64,000 nt of DNA. Origin: CAVOKN01 sp963696505 (GTDB taxonomy: Bacteria; Pseudomonadota; Gammaproteobacteria; Burkholderiales; Rhodocyclaceae). The notes under the pieces are model-generated. The model was not told the origin of the DNA. It was given only the letters and a program-made list of their open reading frames with translations, and ran no database searches. Made by a program: the position numbers and the translations under genes. This document shows positions 1-9,547 of the stretch, piece by piece (position 1 is the first letter of the stretch; the number at the start of each line of letters is the position of its first letter). The stretch is from contig CAVOKN010000021.1 of the NCBI GenBank assembly GCA_963696505.1, positions 176,925-240,924 of the forward strand, given 5' to 3'.

Positions 1-474
1 GTAGCGTTTGGGGCGCAGCTGCGCTATCTGTTCTACTCCGGGCAACAGGTGCTGGGGGCGATGCAGTTCTCCAGCCCGGCTTGGCGGATGGCGGTGCGCG
101 AGGGCTGGGTGGGCTGGGACGAGGCGGCCCGGCGGGCCAACCTGCAGCGGGTGGTCAATCAGAGCCGGTTCCTGATCCTGCCGTGGGTTCGCATCGCCAA
201 CTTGGCCAGCGTGGTGCTGTCGCGCGCGCTGCGGCGGCTGGGTGGGGACTGGCAGGCGCGCTACGGGCTTGCGCCGCTGCTGGTGGAGACGCTGGTTGAC
301 GAGAGCCGCTACCGTGGCCACTGTTATCGCGCCGCGAACTGGATTCGCTTGGGCGAGACCCGCGGTCGCGGGCGCATGGACCGGGAGCACCGGCGCGAGG
401 GGCTGGCGCCGAAGGCGGTGTGGGTGTATCCGCTGGTCGCCGATGCCGCGCCGCGGCTACGGGGTCAGGCGTGA
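1..474 (+). CDS. DUF4338 (DruA-like) protein, 5' end outside the window
   Basis: The reading frame is open from the first base and ends in TGA after 157 codons, so this is the C-terminal part. The stretches RMAVREGWVGWDEAARRANL, VVNQSRFLILPWV, PLLVETLVDESRYRG and CYRAANWIRLGETRGRGRMD are characteristic of the DUF4338 family. Its best known member is DruA of the Druantia anti-phage system, but many relatives sit next to transposases and probably travel with them. The transposase gene follows 38 bases downstream in the same direction, so a mobile-element passenger role is more likely here than defence. No other Druantia genes are visible, and the catalytic role of the family is unknown to me. 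Confidence 0.7.
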   Translation, partial: VAFGAQLRYLFYSGQQVLGAMQFSSPAWRMAVREGWVGWDEAARRANLQRVVNQSRFLILPWVRIANLASVVLSRALRRLGGDWQARYGLAPLLVETLVDESRYRGHCYRAANWIRLGETRGRGRMDREHRREGLAPKAVWVYPLVADAAPRLRGQA

Positions 475-512
475 GGGCGGCACGGGCGTGGGTTGCGGAG
501 GACGAGTTCGCC

Positions 513-2008
513 ATGGCGGAAGATGAGTTGGCCCAGATTATTGCGTTTCTGCGCAGCCGGCAGGGCCGGGAGCTCAGCCACGTGGCGCTGGAAGCCACGC
601 TCAATGAGCGCGGCCGGGAGTTGATGCGGGTGCTGTTCCAGGCGCAGGTGGATAGCCGCGGGCCGGGGCCGGCGGCGGAGCCGGTGTGCGGGGCGGACGG
701 GGTGGAGCGCCGCGAGCAGCGACGGCATGAGCGCGGGCTGTCGACGGTGTTCGGCGAGGTGCGCATCAATCGGCTGGGCTACGGGGCGGCGGGGGTGGCC
801 AGCCTGCATCCGCTGGATGCGCAGCTTAATCTGCCGGCTGGGGAGTACTCGCTGGGGGTGCGGCGGCTGGCCGCCGAGTCGGCCGCGCAGGTGTCGTTCG
901 AGGCCACCGTGGAGGCGCTGACGCGGCAGACCGGCAAGACCATGGGCAAGCGCCAGGTGGAGGATCTGGTGCAGCGGGCGGCGGTGGACTTCGACGCCTT
1001 CTACACGCAGCATGAGGCCGAGCCGGTGAGCAGTTCGATCCTGGCGCTGAGCGCCGACGGCAAGGGGGTGGTGATGCTGGCGCGGGATCTGCGCGAGCCC
1101 ACGCGCCGGGCCGCCCAGGGCAAAGCGAACAAGCTGGCCAAGCGGCTGGCCAAGGGCGAGAAGCGCAACCGCAAGCGGATGGCGACGGTAGCGGCGGTGT
1201 ATACGGTGGCGCCGTATGTGCGCACCCCCGAGCGGTGGTGCGCAGCCTGGCACCGTGGAACGAGCCCGCCGCGCCGCGCCCGCCGGTCGAGCACAAGCGG
1301 GTATGGGCGAGCTTGGAAAAGGAGCCCGAGGCGGTGTTCGAGGAAGCCTTCCGCGAGGCCCTGCGGCGCGATCCGCAACGGCAGAAGAACTGGGTGGGCC
1401 TGGTCGACGGTAATAAGACCCAGCTGGATCTGCTCAACAAGCTCGCCCGCCAGCACCAGGTGCAATTGACCGTGGTGCTCGATCTGATGCACGTCACCGA
1501 GTATCTGTGGTCAGCCTCGACGGCCTTTCATGAGGAGGCGAGCCCGCAGCGCGAACAGTGGGTGGGCGAACGGCTGCACAACGTGTTGCTGGGCAAAGCG
1601 GCGCAGGTCGCCGCCGGCATGCGCCGCAGTGCCACGCGGCGCCAACTCTCCGCTGCCGAGCGCCAGCCGGTGGATGTGGCGGCGCGCTACCTGCTCAACC
1701 ACCAGCAGTACATGCGCTATCACGAGTACCTGGCGGCGGGACTGCCCATCGGCACCGGCGTGATCGAGGGCGCCTGCCGGCATCTGGTGTGCGATCGCAT
1801 GGACAAAGCCGCCCGCTGGAGCCTCAAGGGAGCGGAGGCGGTGCTGCGGCTCCGAGCGCTACGATCGAGCGGCGACTTCGACGCCTACTGGGATCACCAC
1901 GTGGCGCAGGAGTATCAGCGCAACCATGTCGCCCGCTATGCCGACGGCAACGTGGTGCCCATCAAAGGCCGCACCCGCACGCCGCCCACCCTGCGACGCG
2001 TGAAATGA
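513..2008 (+). pseudogene. ISKra4-family transposase, broken by one frameshift
   Basis: The first frame runs from ATG 513 to about 1230 and contains the LSADGKGVV segment with a probable first catalytic Asp. The second frame continues to TGA 2008 with LDLMHVTEYLW (probable second Asp) and GTGVIEGACRHLVCDRM (probable Glu), the pattern of ISKra4-type DDE transposases. Restoring one G near 1232 (GAGCGG to GAGGCGG) joins VRTPE to VVRSLAPW without a break, giving a protein of about 498 residues. The single indel sits in a short G run, so it may be a sequencing error. If real, the transposase is inactive unless rescued by programmed frameshifting, for which no slippery heptamer is evident. Confidence 0.75.
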
Positions 2009-2697
2009 TCGAGCGCCGCAGTCTTCTTAGCGTTCAAAAAGAGCCACACCCATTTGATATGGTGTCCCGGCTGCAATCGGCGGCGAACGAGGCCGAGGCG
2101 GTCAACCGCGTGCGCGACCTTGGCTTCGCCCTTGACGAGGTGCTCGCCGATCCGCAGCTTGCCGGCGCGATCGATGCCGGGCGGATTCTCGCTGCCGGTC
2201 ATTCCTACGGCGCCAACACGGCCTTGCTGGCCGCCGGGGCGGTGTTTGCGCGCCCGCAAGGGACGCTGAGTTACCGCGACAGCCGTATCGTCGGCGCGGT
2301 CATCATCAGTGCGCCTCCGTTCCACGGCGAGCCTGACCCGGAAGCGGTCGTGCGGCCAATCGGCATCCCGACGCTGCACATTACGGCGACGGGCGACGAG
2401 ATTCGGATTCCCGGCTATCTCTCCGGCTACCAGGACCGGCTGCGCGTCTTTGCGGCGACCGGCAGTGCGCGCAAGGCGCTGGTGGCATTTCGCGACGGTT
2501 CGCACAGCATGTTCACCGATCGCCTGGGCGCCGGCGGGCGCGACCTGAATCCGCTGGTCAAGGCGGCGACGGTCGATCTGACGCTGGCCTTCTTCGAGGA
2601 AGTGCTGGGCGGCGCGAGCGGAGTGCTCGCCACGCGCTCGGCGGGTTACAACGGTCTGCTCGCCCGGTTCGAGTCCGAACCCCGGGCCTTTCCTTGA
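2009..2697 (+). pseudogene. Alpha/beta hydrolase, N-terminus lost at insertion-sequence junction
   Basis: The frame ending at TGA 2697 encodes the C-terminal two thirds of a dienelactone-hydrolase-like alpha/beta hydrolase. The nucleophile elbow GHSYGAN lies near 2200-2220, a candidate acid is in ITATGDEI near 2385-2400, and the candidate His is in DGSHSMF near 2497-2515. The triad is therefore present, but the first strands and oxyanion region are missing, and the sequence before about 2060 merges with the transposon end. In-frame ATG codons at 2005 and 2059 could make a truncated protein, which is unlikely to fold normally. The stop overlaps the start of the transporter gene by four bases (TTGA), so the two were probably once a transcriptional unit. 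Confidence 0.6.
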
Positions 2698-3923
2698 GCG
2701 CACCGGTCGGGGCGGCGCTCCCTGGCCTCTCATCCGAGCGCGAGCGCCTTTTCCTGCTCACGCTGGCGGCCGTCCAGTTCAGCCACATCGTCGATTTCAT
2801 GGTGATGATGCCGCTCGGCCCCTTCCTGATGCAGGGGCTGGGTATCGACACCCGGCAGTTCGGCCTGCTGGTCGCCTCCTACAGCTTCTGTGCCGCCGCC
2901 TCCGGCTTGCTGGCGGCCGGCTTCATCGACCGCTACGAACGCAAGCGGCTGATGCTCGTCCTGTTCGCGCTGTTTGCGTTGGCGACGCTGGCCTGCGGGC
3001 TGGCGCCCAACTACGCGACGCTGCTCGTCGCGCGCGGGCTGGCCGGGGTGTTCGGCGGCATCCTCGGCTCGATGGTGCAAACGCTGCTCGCCGACGCCAT
3101 CCCCTTCCAGCGCCGGGCGACCGCCGGCGGCGTGGTCGCCACGGCCTTTTCGGTGTCAACCGTTGCCGGCGTGCCGCTTTCGCTGTGGCTGGCCGAGGCG
3201 TGGGGTTGGCGCGTACCTTTCCTGATGATCGCCGCAGCGGGCGTGTTCATCTGGATTGCCGGCTGTTTCTGGCTGCCGGTTCTCGACGGACATCGCGACG
3301 GCGACGGCCCGCGTCACCCGCTGGCCGCCATCGGCCAGGTGCTCGGCGACGCCAACCAGCGGCGCTCCATGCTGTTCTCGGCTTGCGTGATCTTCTCGGG
3401 CTTCACGGTCATTCCCTACCTGACGGTCTACTCGATCGGCAACGCCGGGGTGCTGGCCAGCCAGATACCGGTCATCTATCTGGTCGGCGGGCTTGCGACC
3501 TTGTTCACGGCACGCCTGATCGGGCGCTGGGCCGACCGTGTCGGCAAGTTGCAGGCATTCCGCTGGTTGGCGCTTGCCGCCATGGTGCCGATCCTGGCGC
3601 TGACCCATGTGCAGGACGTCGGCCTGGCCGGCTGGTTGCCGGGCAGCATCGCGTTCTTCGTGCTGGTTTCGGGACGCATGATCCCGGCCATGGCGCTGAT
3701 CTCGTCGGCCGTCGACCCGGCCTGGCGCGGGGCGGCAATGTCGCTCAACTCGACCGTGCAATCGCTGGCCATGGGCGCCGCCAGCTCGCTCGCCGGCTTC
3801 GTGATCGCGCAGGATGCCGACGGGCGCTTCACCGGCTACCCTCTGGTCGGCTATATCGCCGTAGCGGCGGGTCTGCTCAGCCTGGCGCTGGCCGGGCGGG
3901 TAAGGGTGCGCGATGCGCGGTAA
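2694..3923 (+). CDS. MFS transporter, DHA1-like drug/sugar efflux type
   Basis: This 409-residue protein shows twelve hydrophobic segments and the signature loop between TM2 and TM3, GFIDRYERKRLMLV, of the major facilitator superfamily. It resembles AraJ/CynX-type DHA1 permeases that export small molecules by proton antiport at the inner membrane. The TTG start overlaps the stop of the truncated hydrolase by four bases, a translational-coupling arrangement. The stop codon TAA coincides with the left edge of the 1.24 kb repeat. The substrate cannot be told from sequence. Confidence 0.8.
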   Translation: MSAPVGAALPGLSSERERLFLLTLAAVQFSHIVDFMVMMPLGPFLMQGLGIDTRQFGLLVASYSFCAAASGLLAAGFIDRYERKRLMLVLFALFALATLACGLAPNYATLLVARGLAGVFGGILGSMVQTLLADAIPFQRRATAGGVVATAFSVSTVAGVPLSLWLAEAWGWRVPFLMIAAAGVFIWIAGCFWLPVLDGHRDGDGPRHPLAAIGQVLGDANQRRSMLFSACVIFSGFTVIPYLTVYSIGNAGVLASQIPVIYLVGGLATLFTARLIGRWADRVGKLQAFRWLALAAMVPILALTHVQDVGLAGWLPGSIAFFVLVSGRMIPAMALISSAVDPAWRGAAMSLNSTVQSLAMGAASSLAGFVIAQDADGRFTGYPLVGYIAVAAGLLSLALAGRVRVRDAR

Positions 3924-5165
3924 GTATCCCCCGGCAGAGCCGGGGGCATTAGGTTGTGAGCCGCTCAAAGCGGCTGAAGGACCGCTACGCGGTCCGGCGC
4001 TCCGCGCCAACACCATCGCGTGCCACCTCACCGACTCGTCGCACCTATTCCTCTCGGTTAGAAGGTCGTCTTCACCGCTCACTCCGCTGCAACCATCGGG
4101 GGCATCACAATCCGCATCAGGCCAACATGGCCGTTCCCCCGCATGAATCCTTCAGCCGTTTCTCCGCACCGACCCCTCAGCGATCGCAACCGGCGCAATA
4201 CTTCCGAAAATGGTCGGGATAGAAATGCAGCGCGCGTAGCCTCTTAGGGTACGGTGGCCTATCCACTGGTTTCCCAATGGGCCTCATTCCGTCTCCCATC
4301 TTGCCCACGTTTCCACAAGCCCCCCTGCGATCCCGGACGGTGGGATTTCCCCAGTCCGGTTCTGACCTTGGCTTTCCTCTGGGGGCCTGCCCAGTCGTAG
4401 CGATGCTCAAGTGCTGGCTCACATCCACCCCGCTCACGCCGGTTTGCCCACAAACTCGTCCCCGCTTCGAGGGTCGGCTTCTCTCGGCTCAGAGTCCGAG
4501 CACCACCCTGGGACCGCCAAGTGCCCAGAGCCCCTTTGCCACCAGTCGGTGTTACCGCCGGGTGGGAGATGTCGTGCATCTCCTCGGTGGGCGTTACCCC
4601 ACCTTCATCGCTCCTACGGGCCCATGCGCCAGACCATTGCCCTCCCCCCGCTTCTGGCTTCGCCTCGTGCGAGGGATCTTTGCAGGTTGCGGCCAGCCCC
4701 TGCTGCGCAACGGTCCTTCCCGACGCTATCTCTGCCGATCTATCCGTACGTGTCTGGACCCCTACTCCGGTAGCCCCCAGGGTGCTTGCACCCGTTTCTT
4801 CCCCCAGGACATTGGCCTTCCCCGCGTTTGAACCGGGTCGGCGCCTCACAAATCCCCCAACAGCCACTTCAGTTGGGCAGTAGATTTCGGAGCTGCAGTC
4901 ATTCACTCATGTTCAGACCCGCACGCTTGCTCGCCACACCGGTAGCTCCCACCCTCACACCTTGCGATGCCGGGCAGCCGTGGCTTTTACATCCGCGCAT
5001 ATCACGGTTCGTTACCTCCCCGTGCAGCGGATACGCTAACCGCCCAAACCGGGTAATTGGCGGTAAGGGGACTCGCACCCCTCAAAATCGGCAGCCTTGT
5101 CGGCTACTCCTCGAACTTCTACTGCCTCCCCGGCATAGCCGGGGGGCCTCCCTTGGTAGCTAGGC
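3921..5165. repeat. 1.24 kb structured direct repeat, copy 1
   Basis: This copy matches 7755-8998 essentially base for base. I found one G indel near 3942 and one T/G difference at 4046. It starts exactly at the TAA stop of the upstream gene and ends at GGTAGCTAGGC. Its left end carries a row of perfect hairpins: CCCCGGC/GCCGGGG, AGCCGCT/AGCGGCT, GGACCGC/GCGGTCC and GGCGC/GCGCC. Its right end carries another CCCCGGC/GCCGGGG hairpin near 5129-5146 and a tRNA T-arm-like hairpin (AGGGG, seven-base loop, CCCCT). Many further hairpins fill the interior. It looks like a large structured RNA or a non-autonomous mobile element; no transposase or reverse transcriptase is encoded. I saw no target duplication. 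Confidence 0.85.
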
Positions 5166-5430
5166 GAATGCCGAGCGTGTCCGAAATCTTGTGTTTCCAA
5201 CAAACCGGTTCGCTGTCTGAGCAGACTGACCCAGATATGAAGTCGAGCGGCGGATTGGGTCGCCAACGGGCGGTCGTGGCCGGCGAAGCGCCAAAGCAAA
5301 CCGGCATCCGATCGCCTCGGCACGCAAGGCCGTGCGCCCCCCCGGGACCTCGACGCCGCGATCCTTGGCTAGTTCCCGCCCGCGGTGGCCTGCGACTAGA
5401 ATCCGCCGACATCTTTCCTTCGCCGCCACC

Positions 5431-6484
5431 GTGCCCCTCGATCCTTCCGCGTTTAGCCCTATCCACGCCGCCAAGGGCGTCGTGACCATCCTCGACCAGA
5501 CGCTGCTGCCTTATCGCACCGTGCGGCGGACGCTGACTTTCGCCGCGGACGTGGCCGAGGCGATCCGCGCAATGCGAGTGCGCGGCGCGCCGCTGATCGG
5601 CGCCACCGCCGCCTTCGGCCTCGCCCTGGCGATGGCGCGCGACGCTTCCGACGACGCCATGAGCGATGCCGTCCGTATGCTGGCGGCGACCCGCCCGACG
5701 GCGGTCAATCTGGCCTGGGCGCTGGCGCGCATGGAGCGGCGGTTGGCGCCGCTGGCGCCCGCCGCCCGCGCCGATGCCGCTTGGCAGGAGGCGCAGGCCA
5801 TCGCCGACGAGGATGCCGCCGCCAACCAGGCCATCGGCGAACACGGCCTGGCGCTGCTGCGCTCCCTCGGATCCGGCGGCCGCAGACTCAATGTCATGAC
5901 CCACTGCAACGCCGGCTGGCTCGCCACCGTGGCCCACGGCACGGCGCTGGCTCCGGTCTATGCCGCCCATGCCGCAGGCATCGCCATCCACGTCTTCGTG
6001 AGCGAGACCCGGCCGCGCAACCAGGGGCTGCTCACCGCCTGGGAACTGGCGCAGGCCGGCGTTCGCCACACGCTGATTGCCGACAACGCGGCGGGCCACC
6101 TGCTGCAACACGGGAAGGTTGACGCCGTCATCGTTGGCGCCGATCGCATCGCCGCCAGCGGCGACGTCGCCAACAAGATCGGGACGTATCTCAAGGCGCT
6201 GGCGGCGCGGGAGGCAGGCGTGCCGTTCTACGTCGCCGCGCCGGAATCCACCATAGAGCTGGACTTGCCCCTCGGGCGCGGCGATCCCCATCGAGGAACG
6301 CAGCGGCGAGGAGCTGCGCCTGGTGCGCGGCGTGAACTGTGAGGCGCGAACGACCGCGCAGGAAACCGCGGTGGCCAACCCGGCGTTCGACGTCACACCC
6401 GCGCGGCTCGTCACCGGCATCGTCACCGAGCGCGGCGTCGCCGCGCCCGAGGCCCTCGCGGCACTGTTCGGCCGCGGGTCGTAG
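5431..6484 (+). pseudogene. mtnA: S-methyl-5-thioribose-1-phosphate isomerase, one frameshift
   Basis: MtnA isomerises 5-methylthioribose 1-phosphate to 5-methylthioribulose 1-phosphate in methylthioadenosine salvage. Family motifs are clear: RGAPLIGATAAFGLALA, NVMTHCNAGWLAT (catalytic Cys), FVSETRPRNQGLLTAWEL and IVGADRIAASGDVANKIGTY (catalytic Asp). The GTG start at 5431 is chosen because similarity begins there. After ESTIELDLP one extra C in a CCCC run near 6267 breaks the frame. The remaining part, beginning IPIEERSGEELR, continues one frame over to TAG 6482-6484. The rest is well conserved, so sequencing error is as likely as real inactivation. It lies in the segment between the two 1.24 kb repeats. 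Confidence 0.85.
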
Positions 6485-6613
6485 GGCGCAGGCGTCGGTT
6501 CGGTTGGTGCGCATCGGGTCGCGAGCCGACTCGTTTGTGCTAAGGTCATCGTTGCGGCGCTCCACGAGGCGCTCCACGACAACTGACTTTCATCGACACA
6601 AGGGGACGGTACC

Positions 6614-7108
6614 ATGGGACTGATCGCGTTCATCAAGGAAGCGGGCGAGAAGCTGTTCGGAACAGGCGAGGCGAAGGCCGCGCAGGAGGCGGTGAAGCAG
6701 GAGCCTTCCGATGACAACATCAAGCGCCTCAACGCCGCCGCCGGCGACGCCATCAAGGCCTACATCGACTCGCTGGGCCTTACCGCCACAGCGCTGACGG
6801 TCACCTACGCCGACGGCTACGCCACGGTGTACGGCATCGCTCCCGACCAGCAGACGCGGGAAAAGATCGTGCTGGCCGCCGGCAACGTCGCGGGTATCGA
6901 GGGCGTGCACGACCAGATGACCGTGGACCAGAGCGCCCCCGAGGCGACCTACTACACCGTCGCCAAAGGCGACAACCTGTCGAAGATCGCCAAGGCCCAC
7001 TACGGCGATGCCAACAAGTACACGGCGATTTTCGAGGCCAACAAGCCGATGCTCAAGCACCCGGACAAGATCTATCCGGGGCAGGTGCTGCGCATTCCGC
7101 CGCTGTAA
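6614..7108 (+). CDS. lysM: BON/LysM-domain protein, Kbp (YgaU)-like
   Basis: This 164-residue soluble protein has a BON-like domain (about residues 30-105) followed by a LysM domain (about 112-163, YYTVAKGDNLSKIAKAHYGD to YPGQVLRIPPL). The order and length match E. coli Kbp/YgaU, a cytoplasmic potassium-binding protein. No signal peptide is visible. A good ribosome binding site (AAGGGGA) precedes the ATG by seven bases. The class II aldolase gene starts 13 bases downstream. A potassium-sensing role is inferred from the domain layout only. Confidence 0.8.
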   Translation: MGLIAFIKEAGEKLFGTGEAKAAQEAVKQEPSDDNIKRLNAAAGDAIKAYIDSLGLTATALTVTYADGYATVYGIAPDQQTREKIVLAAGNVAGIEGVHDQMTVDQSAPEATYYTVAKGDNLSKIAKAHYGDANKYTAIFEANKPMLKHPDKIYPGQVLRIPPL

Positions 7109-7121
7109 GGCGGGGACCGGG

Positions 7122-7757
7122 GTGCAAGCGCTAGGCGAGCGGCTGCTCGACACCGCGCGCCGCCTGGCACAGACGGGACTGAACAAGGGCACCGCCGGCA
7201 ACGTCAGTGCCCGCAGCGCGGAGGGCTTGGTCATCACACCGACCGGGCTGGCTTACGACGCCTGCACCGCCGCAGATATGGTGACGATGCAGCTGGCCGG
7301 CACCTGGAGCGGGCCGCGCAAGCCCTCCTCGGAATGGCGCTTCCACCGCGACATCTACGCCGCCCGCCCCAAGGCGGGCGCGGTGGTGCACTGCCATTCG
7401 CCCTTCGCCACCGCACTCGCCTGCCAGGGGCGCGACATCCCGCCCTTCCATTACATGATCGCGCGCTTCGGCGGCAGCACGGTGCGCTGCGCCGCCTACG
7501 CCACCTTCGGCACCCAGGAACTCTCCGACCACGCGCTGGCAGCGCTGGCCGGGCGCTGCGCCTGCCTGCTCGGCAACCACGGCATGCTGGTGTTCGGCCG
7601 CGACCTCGACCAGACGCTGGATCTGGCGATCGAATTCGAGACGCTATGCGAGCAGTACTGGCGCACCCTGCAGATCGGTCCGCCGCTGCTGTTATCGGAC
7701 GCGGAGATGGCGGTGGTGCTGGAGAAGTTCAGCCACTACGGGCAGCAGGACGAGTAA
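7122..7757 (+). CDS. Class II aldolase/adducin family protein
   Basis: This 211-residue protein belongs to the zinc-dependent class II aldolase family (fuculose-phosphate aldolase, ribulose-phosphate epimerase, MtnB). Visible motifs are NKGTAGNVSAR (phosphate binding), TPTGLAYD, the zinc ligands HCHSPFA and the third His in LLGNHGMLVFG. The GTG start at 7122 gives the expected N-terminus. It sits 0.6 kb from mtnA in the same direction, which favours a substrate from methylthioadenosine salvage. That could be MtnB dehydratase, or the Ald2-type aldolase of the DHAP shunt, which splits methylthioribulose 1-phosphate. Which of these applies is not decided by sequence inspection. The stop TAA coincides with the edge of repeat copy 2. 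Confidence 0.75.
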   Translation: MQALGERLLDTARRLAQTGLNKGTAGNVSARSAEGLVITPTGLAYDACTAADMVTMQLAGTWSGPRKPSSEWRFHRDIYAARPKAGAVVHCHSPFATALACQGRDIPPFHYMIARFGGSTVRCAAYATFGTQELSDHALAALAGRCACLLGNHGMLVFGRDLDQTLDLAIEFETLCEQYWRTLQIGPPLLLSDAEMAVVLEKFSHYGQQDE

Positions 7758-8998
7758 GTATCCCCCGGCAGAGCCGGGGCATTAGGTTGTGAGCCGCTCA
7801 AAGCGGCTGAAGGACCGCTACGCGGTCCGGCGCTCCGCGCCAACACCATCGCGTGCCACCTCACCGACTCGTCGCACCGATTCCTCTCGGTTAGAAGGTC
7901 GTCTTCACCGCTCACTCCGCTGCAACCATCGGGGGCATCACAATCCGCATCAGGCCAACATGGCCGTTCCCCCGCATGAATCCTTCAGCCGTTTCTCCGC
8001 ACCGACCCCTCAGCGATCGCAACCGGCGCAATACTTCCGAAAATGGTCGGGATAGAAATGCAGCGCGCGTAGCCTCTTAGGGTACGGTGGCCTATCCACT
8101 GGTTTCCCAATGGGCCTCATTCCGTCTCCCATCTTGCCCACGTTTCCACAAGCCCCCCTGCGATCCCGGACGGTGGGATTTCCCCAGTCCGGTTCTGACC
8201 TTGGCTTTCCTCTGGGGGCCTGCCCAGTCGTAGCGATGCTCAAGTGCTGGCTCACATCCACCCCGCTCACGCCGGTTTGCCCACAAACTCGTCCCCGCTT
8301 CGAGGGTCGGCTTCTCTCGGCTCAGAGTCCGAGCACCACCCTGGGACCGCCAAGTGCCCAGAGCCCCTTTGCCACCAGTCGGTGTTACCGCCGGGTGGGA
8401 GATGTCGTGCATCTCCTCGGTGGGCGTTACCCCACCTTCATCGCTCCTACGGGCCCATGCGCCAGACCATTGCCCTCCCCCCGCTTCTGGCTTCGCCTCG
8501 TGCGAGGGATCTTTGCAGGTTGCGGCCAGCCCCTGCTGCGCAACGGTCCTTCCCGACGCTATCTCTGCCGATCTATCCGTACGTGTCTGGACCCCTACTC
8601 CGGTAGCCCCCAGGGTGCTTGCACCCGTTTCTTCCCCCAGGACATTGGCCTTCCCCGCGTTTGAACCGGGTCGGCGCCTCACAAATCCCCCAACAGCCAC
8701 TTCAGTTGGGCAGTAGATTTCGGAGCTGCAGTCATTCACTCATGTTCAGACCCGCACGCTTGCTCGCCACACCGGTAGCTCCCACCCTCACACCTTGCGA
8801 TGCCGGGCAGCCGTGGCTTTTACATCCGCGCATATCACGGTTCGTTACCTCCCCGTGCAGCGGATACGCTAACCGCCCAAACCGGGTAATTGGCGGTAAG
8901 GGGACTCGCACCCCTCAAAATCGGCAGCCTTGTCGGCTACTCCTCGAACTTCTACTGCCTCCCCGGCATAGCCGGGGGGCCTCCCTTGGTAGCTAGGC
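7755..8998. repeat. 1.24 kb structured direct repeat, copy 2
   Basis: This is the second copy of the element at 3921-5165, in the same orientation, again beginning exactly at the TAA stop of the upstream gene and ending at GGTAGCTAGGC. It is one base shorter (a single G missing in the first hairpin) and has G in place of T near 7879. The near identity implies recent duplication, gene conversion or active mobility. Flanks outside the repeat are unrelated in the two copies. The open frames inside (for example about 215 codons on the minus strand) match no protein I recognise and read through hairpin-rich sequence, so they are not called as genes. Confidence 0.85.
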
Positions 8999-9115
8999 AT
9001 CAATCGGCAGGCACGCGCCCAATGCCGCTCTGCCGGCTTTCGCTCCCCCTCCAGATGCGCAGGCTGGGTCGCGGAACGACACCGGCACTCCGACGACCCG
9101 CGAAACGCTGCCTAC

Positions 9116-9523
9116 TCAACCCAGCCTAGCTCTCGACCCAGCCCGTGAGGACTGACTTTCGCGCGGTGGCACGAGCCGCCACAGCAGCAGCGCCAGCAGC
9201 GCGGCCCCAGCGTAGATCGCGGTGAATACCCACGTGGGCAGGTTCCAGTAAAGGACCGCGCCGACCCAGCGTTCGATGAAGCCGTCGCCACGCGACATGC
9301 CGCGCAGGCTGTCCTCCAGCAAGGTCAGCGGGCAGGCCACGCCGATCACTGCCTCGGCGGCGACGAAAGCGATGGCAACGAGGTGGGCGAGGCGCAGGCC
9401 ACGGCGGCGAACCCAGCGCCAGCGCAGAGTCGCCCCGAGAGGAATCAACAGGAAGCCCGCCGTGACGAAGGCGGCGATGGCGAAGTGCAGCACCAGCACG
9501 ACATCGGCAAGCAGCACGGCCAT
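9116..9523 (-). CDS. DUF2784 small membrane protein
   Basis: This 135-residue protein has four predicted membrane segments (starting LLADVVLVLHFAIAAFVTAG) and the DUF2784 hallmark ACPLTLLEDSLR followed by FIERWVGAVLYWNLP. The family has no established function. It lies just downstream of the rhodanese gene on the same strand with a gap of 24 bases, so the two are probably cotranscribed. The start ATG gives a typical length for the family. Confidence 0.8.
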   Translation of the reverse strand: MAVLLADVVLVLHFAIAAFVTAGFLLIPLGATLRWRWVRRRGLRLAHLVAIAFVAAEAVIGVACPLTLLEDSLRGMSRGDGFIERWVGAVLYWNLPTWVFTAIYAGAALLALLLWRLVPPRESQSSRAGSRARLG

Positions 9524-9547
9524 CCGCCTCGCCCCGCCTGCAGGACG

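Larger units (their letters stand above)
1..2040 (+). mobile_element. Insertion-sequence remnant (DUF4338 protein plus ISKra4-type transposase)
   Basis: This block enters from the left edge of the window. It joins a DUF4338 (DruA-like) gene to an ISKra4-type transposase gene, both on the plus strand and only about 40 bases apart. It ends shortly after the transposase stop, where a hydrolase reading frame lacking its own N-terminus begins. That junction suggests the element inserted into the hydrolase. The exact right end is uncertain within about 2009-2060 because the left end, needed to match terminal inverted repeats, is outside the window. Confidence 0.6.

Noticed and set aside
1..474. Complete Druantia anti-phage system
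   Set aside because: Only a DruA-like fragment is present and it sits next to a transposase; no other Druantia gene is visible in the window.
4259..4906. Open frame of about 215 codons on the minus strand inside the 1.24 kb repeat (and its copy at 8092-8739)
   Set aside because: It crosses many hairpins, is Gly/Arg-rich without hydrophobic-core patterning, has no recognisable domain and no convincing ribosome binding site; an RNA or non-coding explanation fits better.
5050..5110. tRNA gene at the right end of the repeat
   Set aside because: Only a T-arm-like hairpin (AGGGG, seven-base loop, CCCCT) is present; no D-arm, anticodon arm or acceptor pairing could be fitted.
3921..5165. Group II intron
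   Set aside because: The length, dense hairpins and position after stop codons are suggestive, but I could not place a GUGYG 5' end or a domain V, and no reverse transcriptase is encoded.
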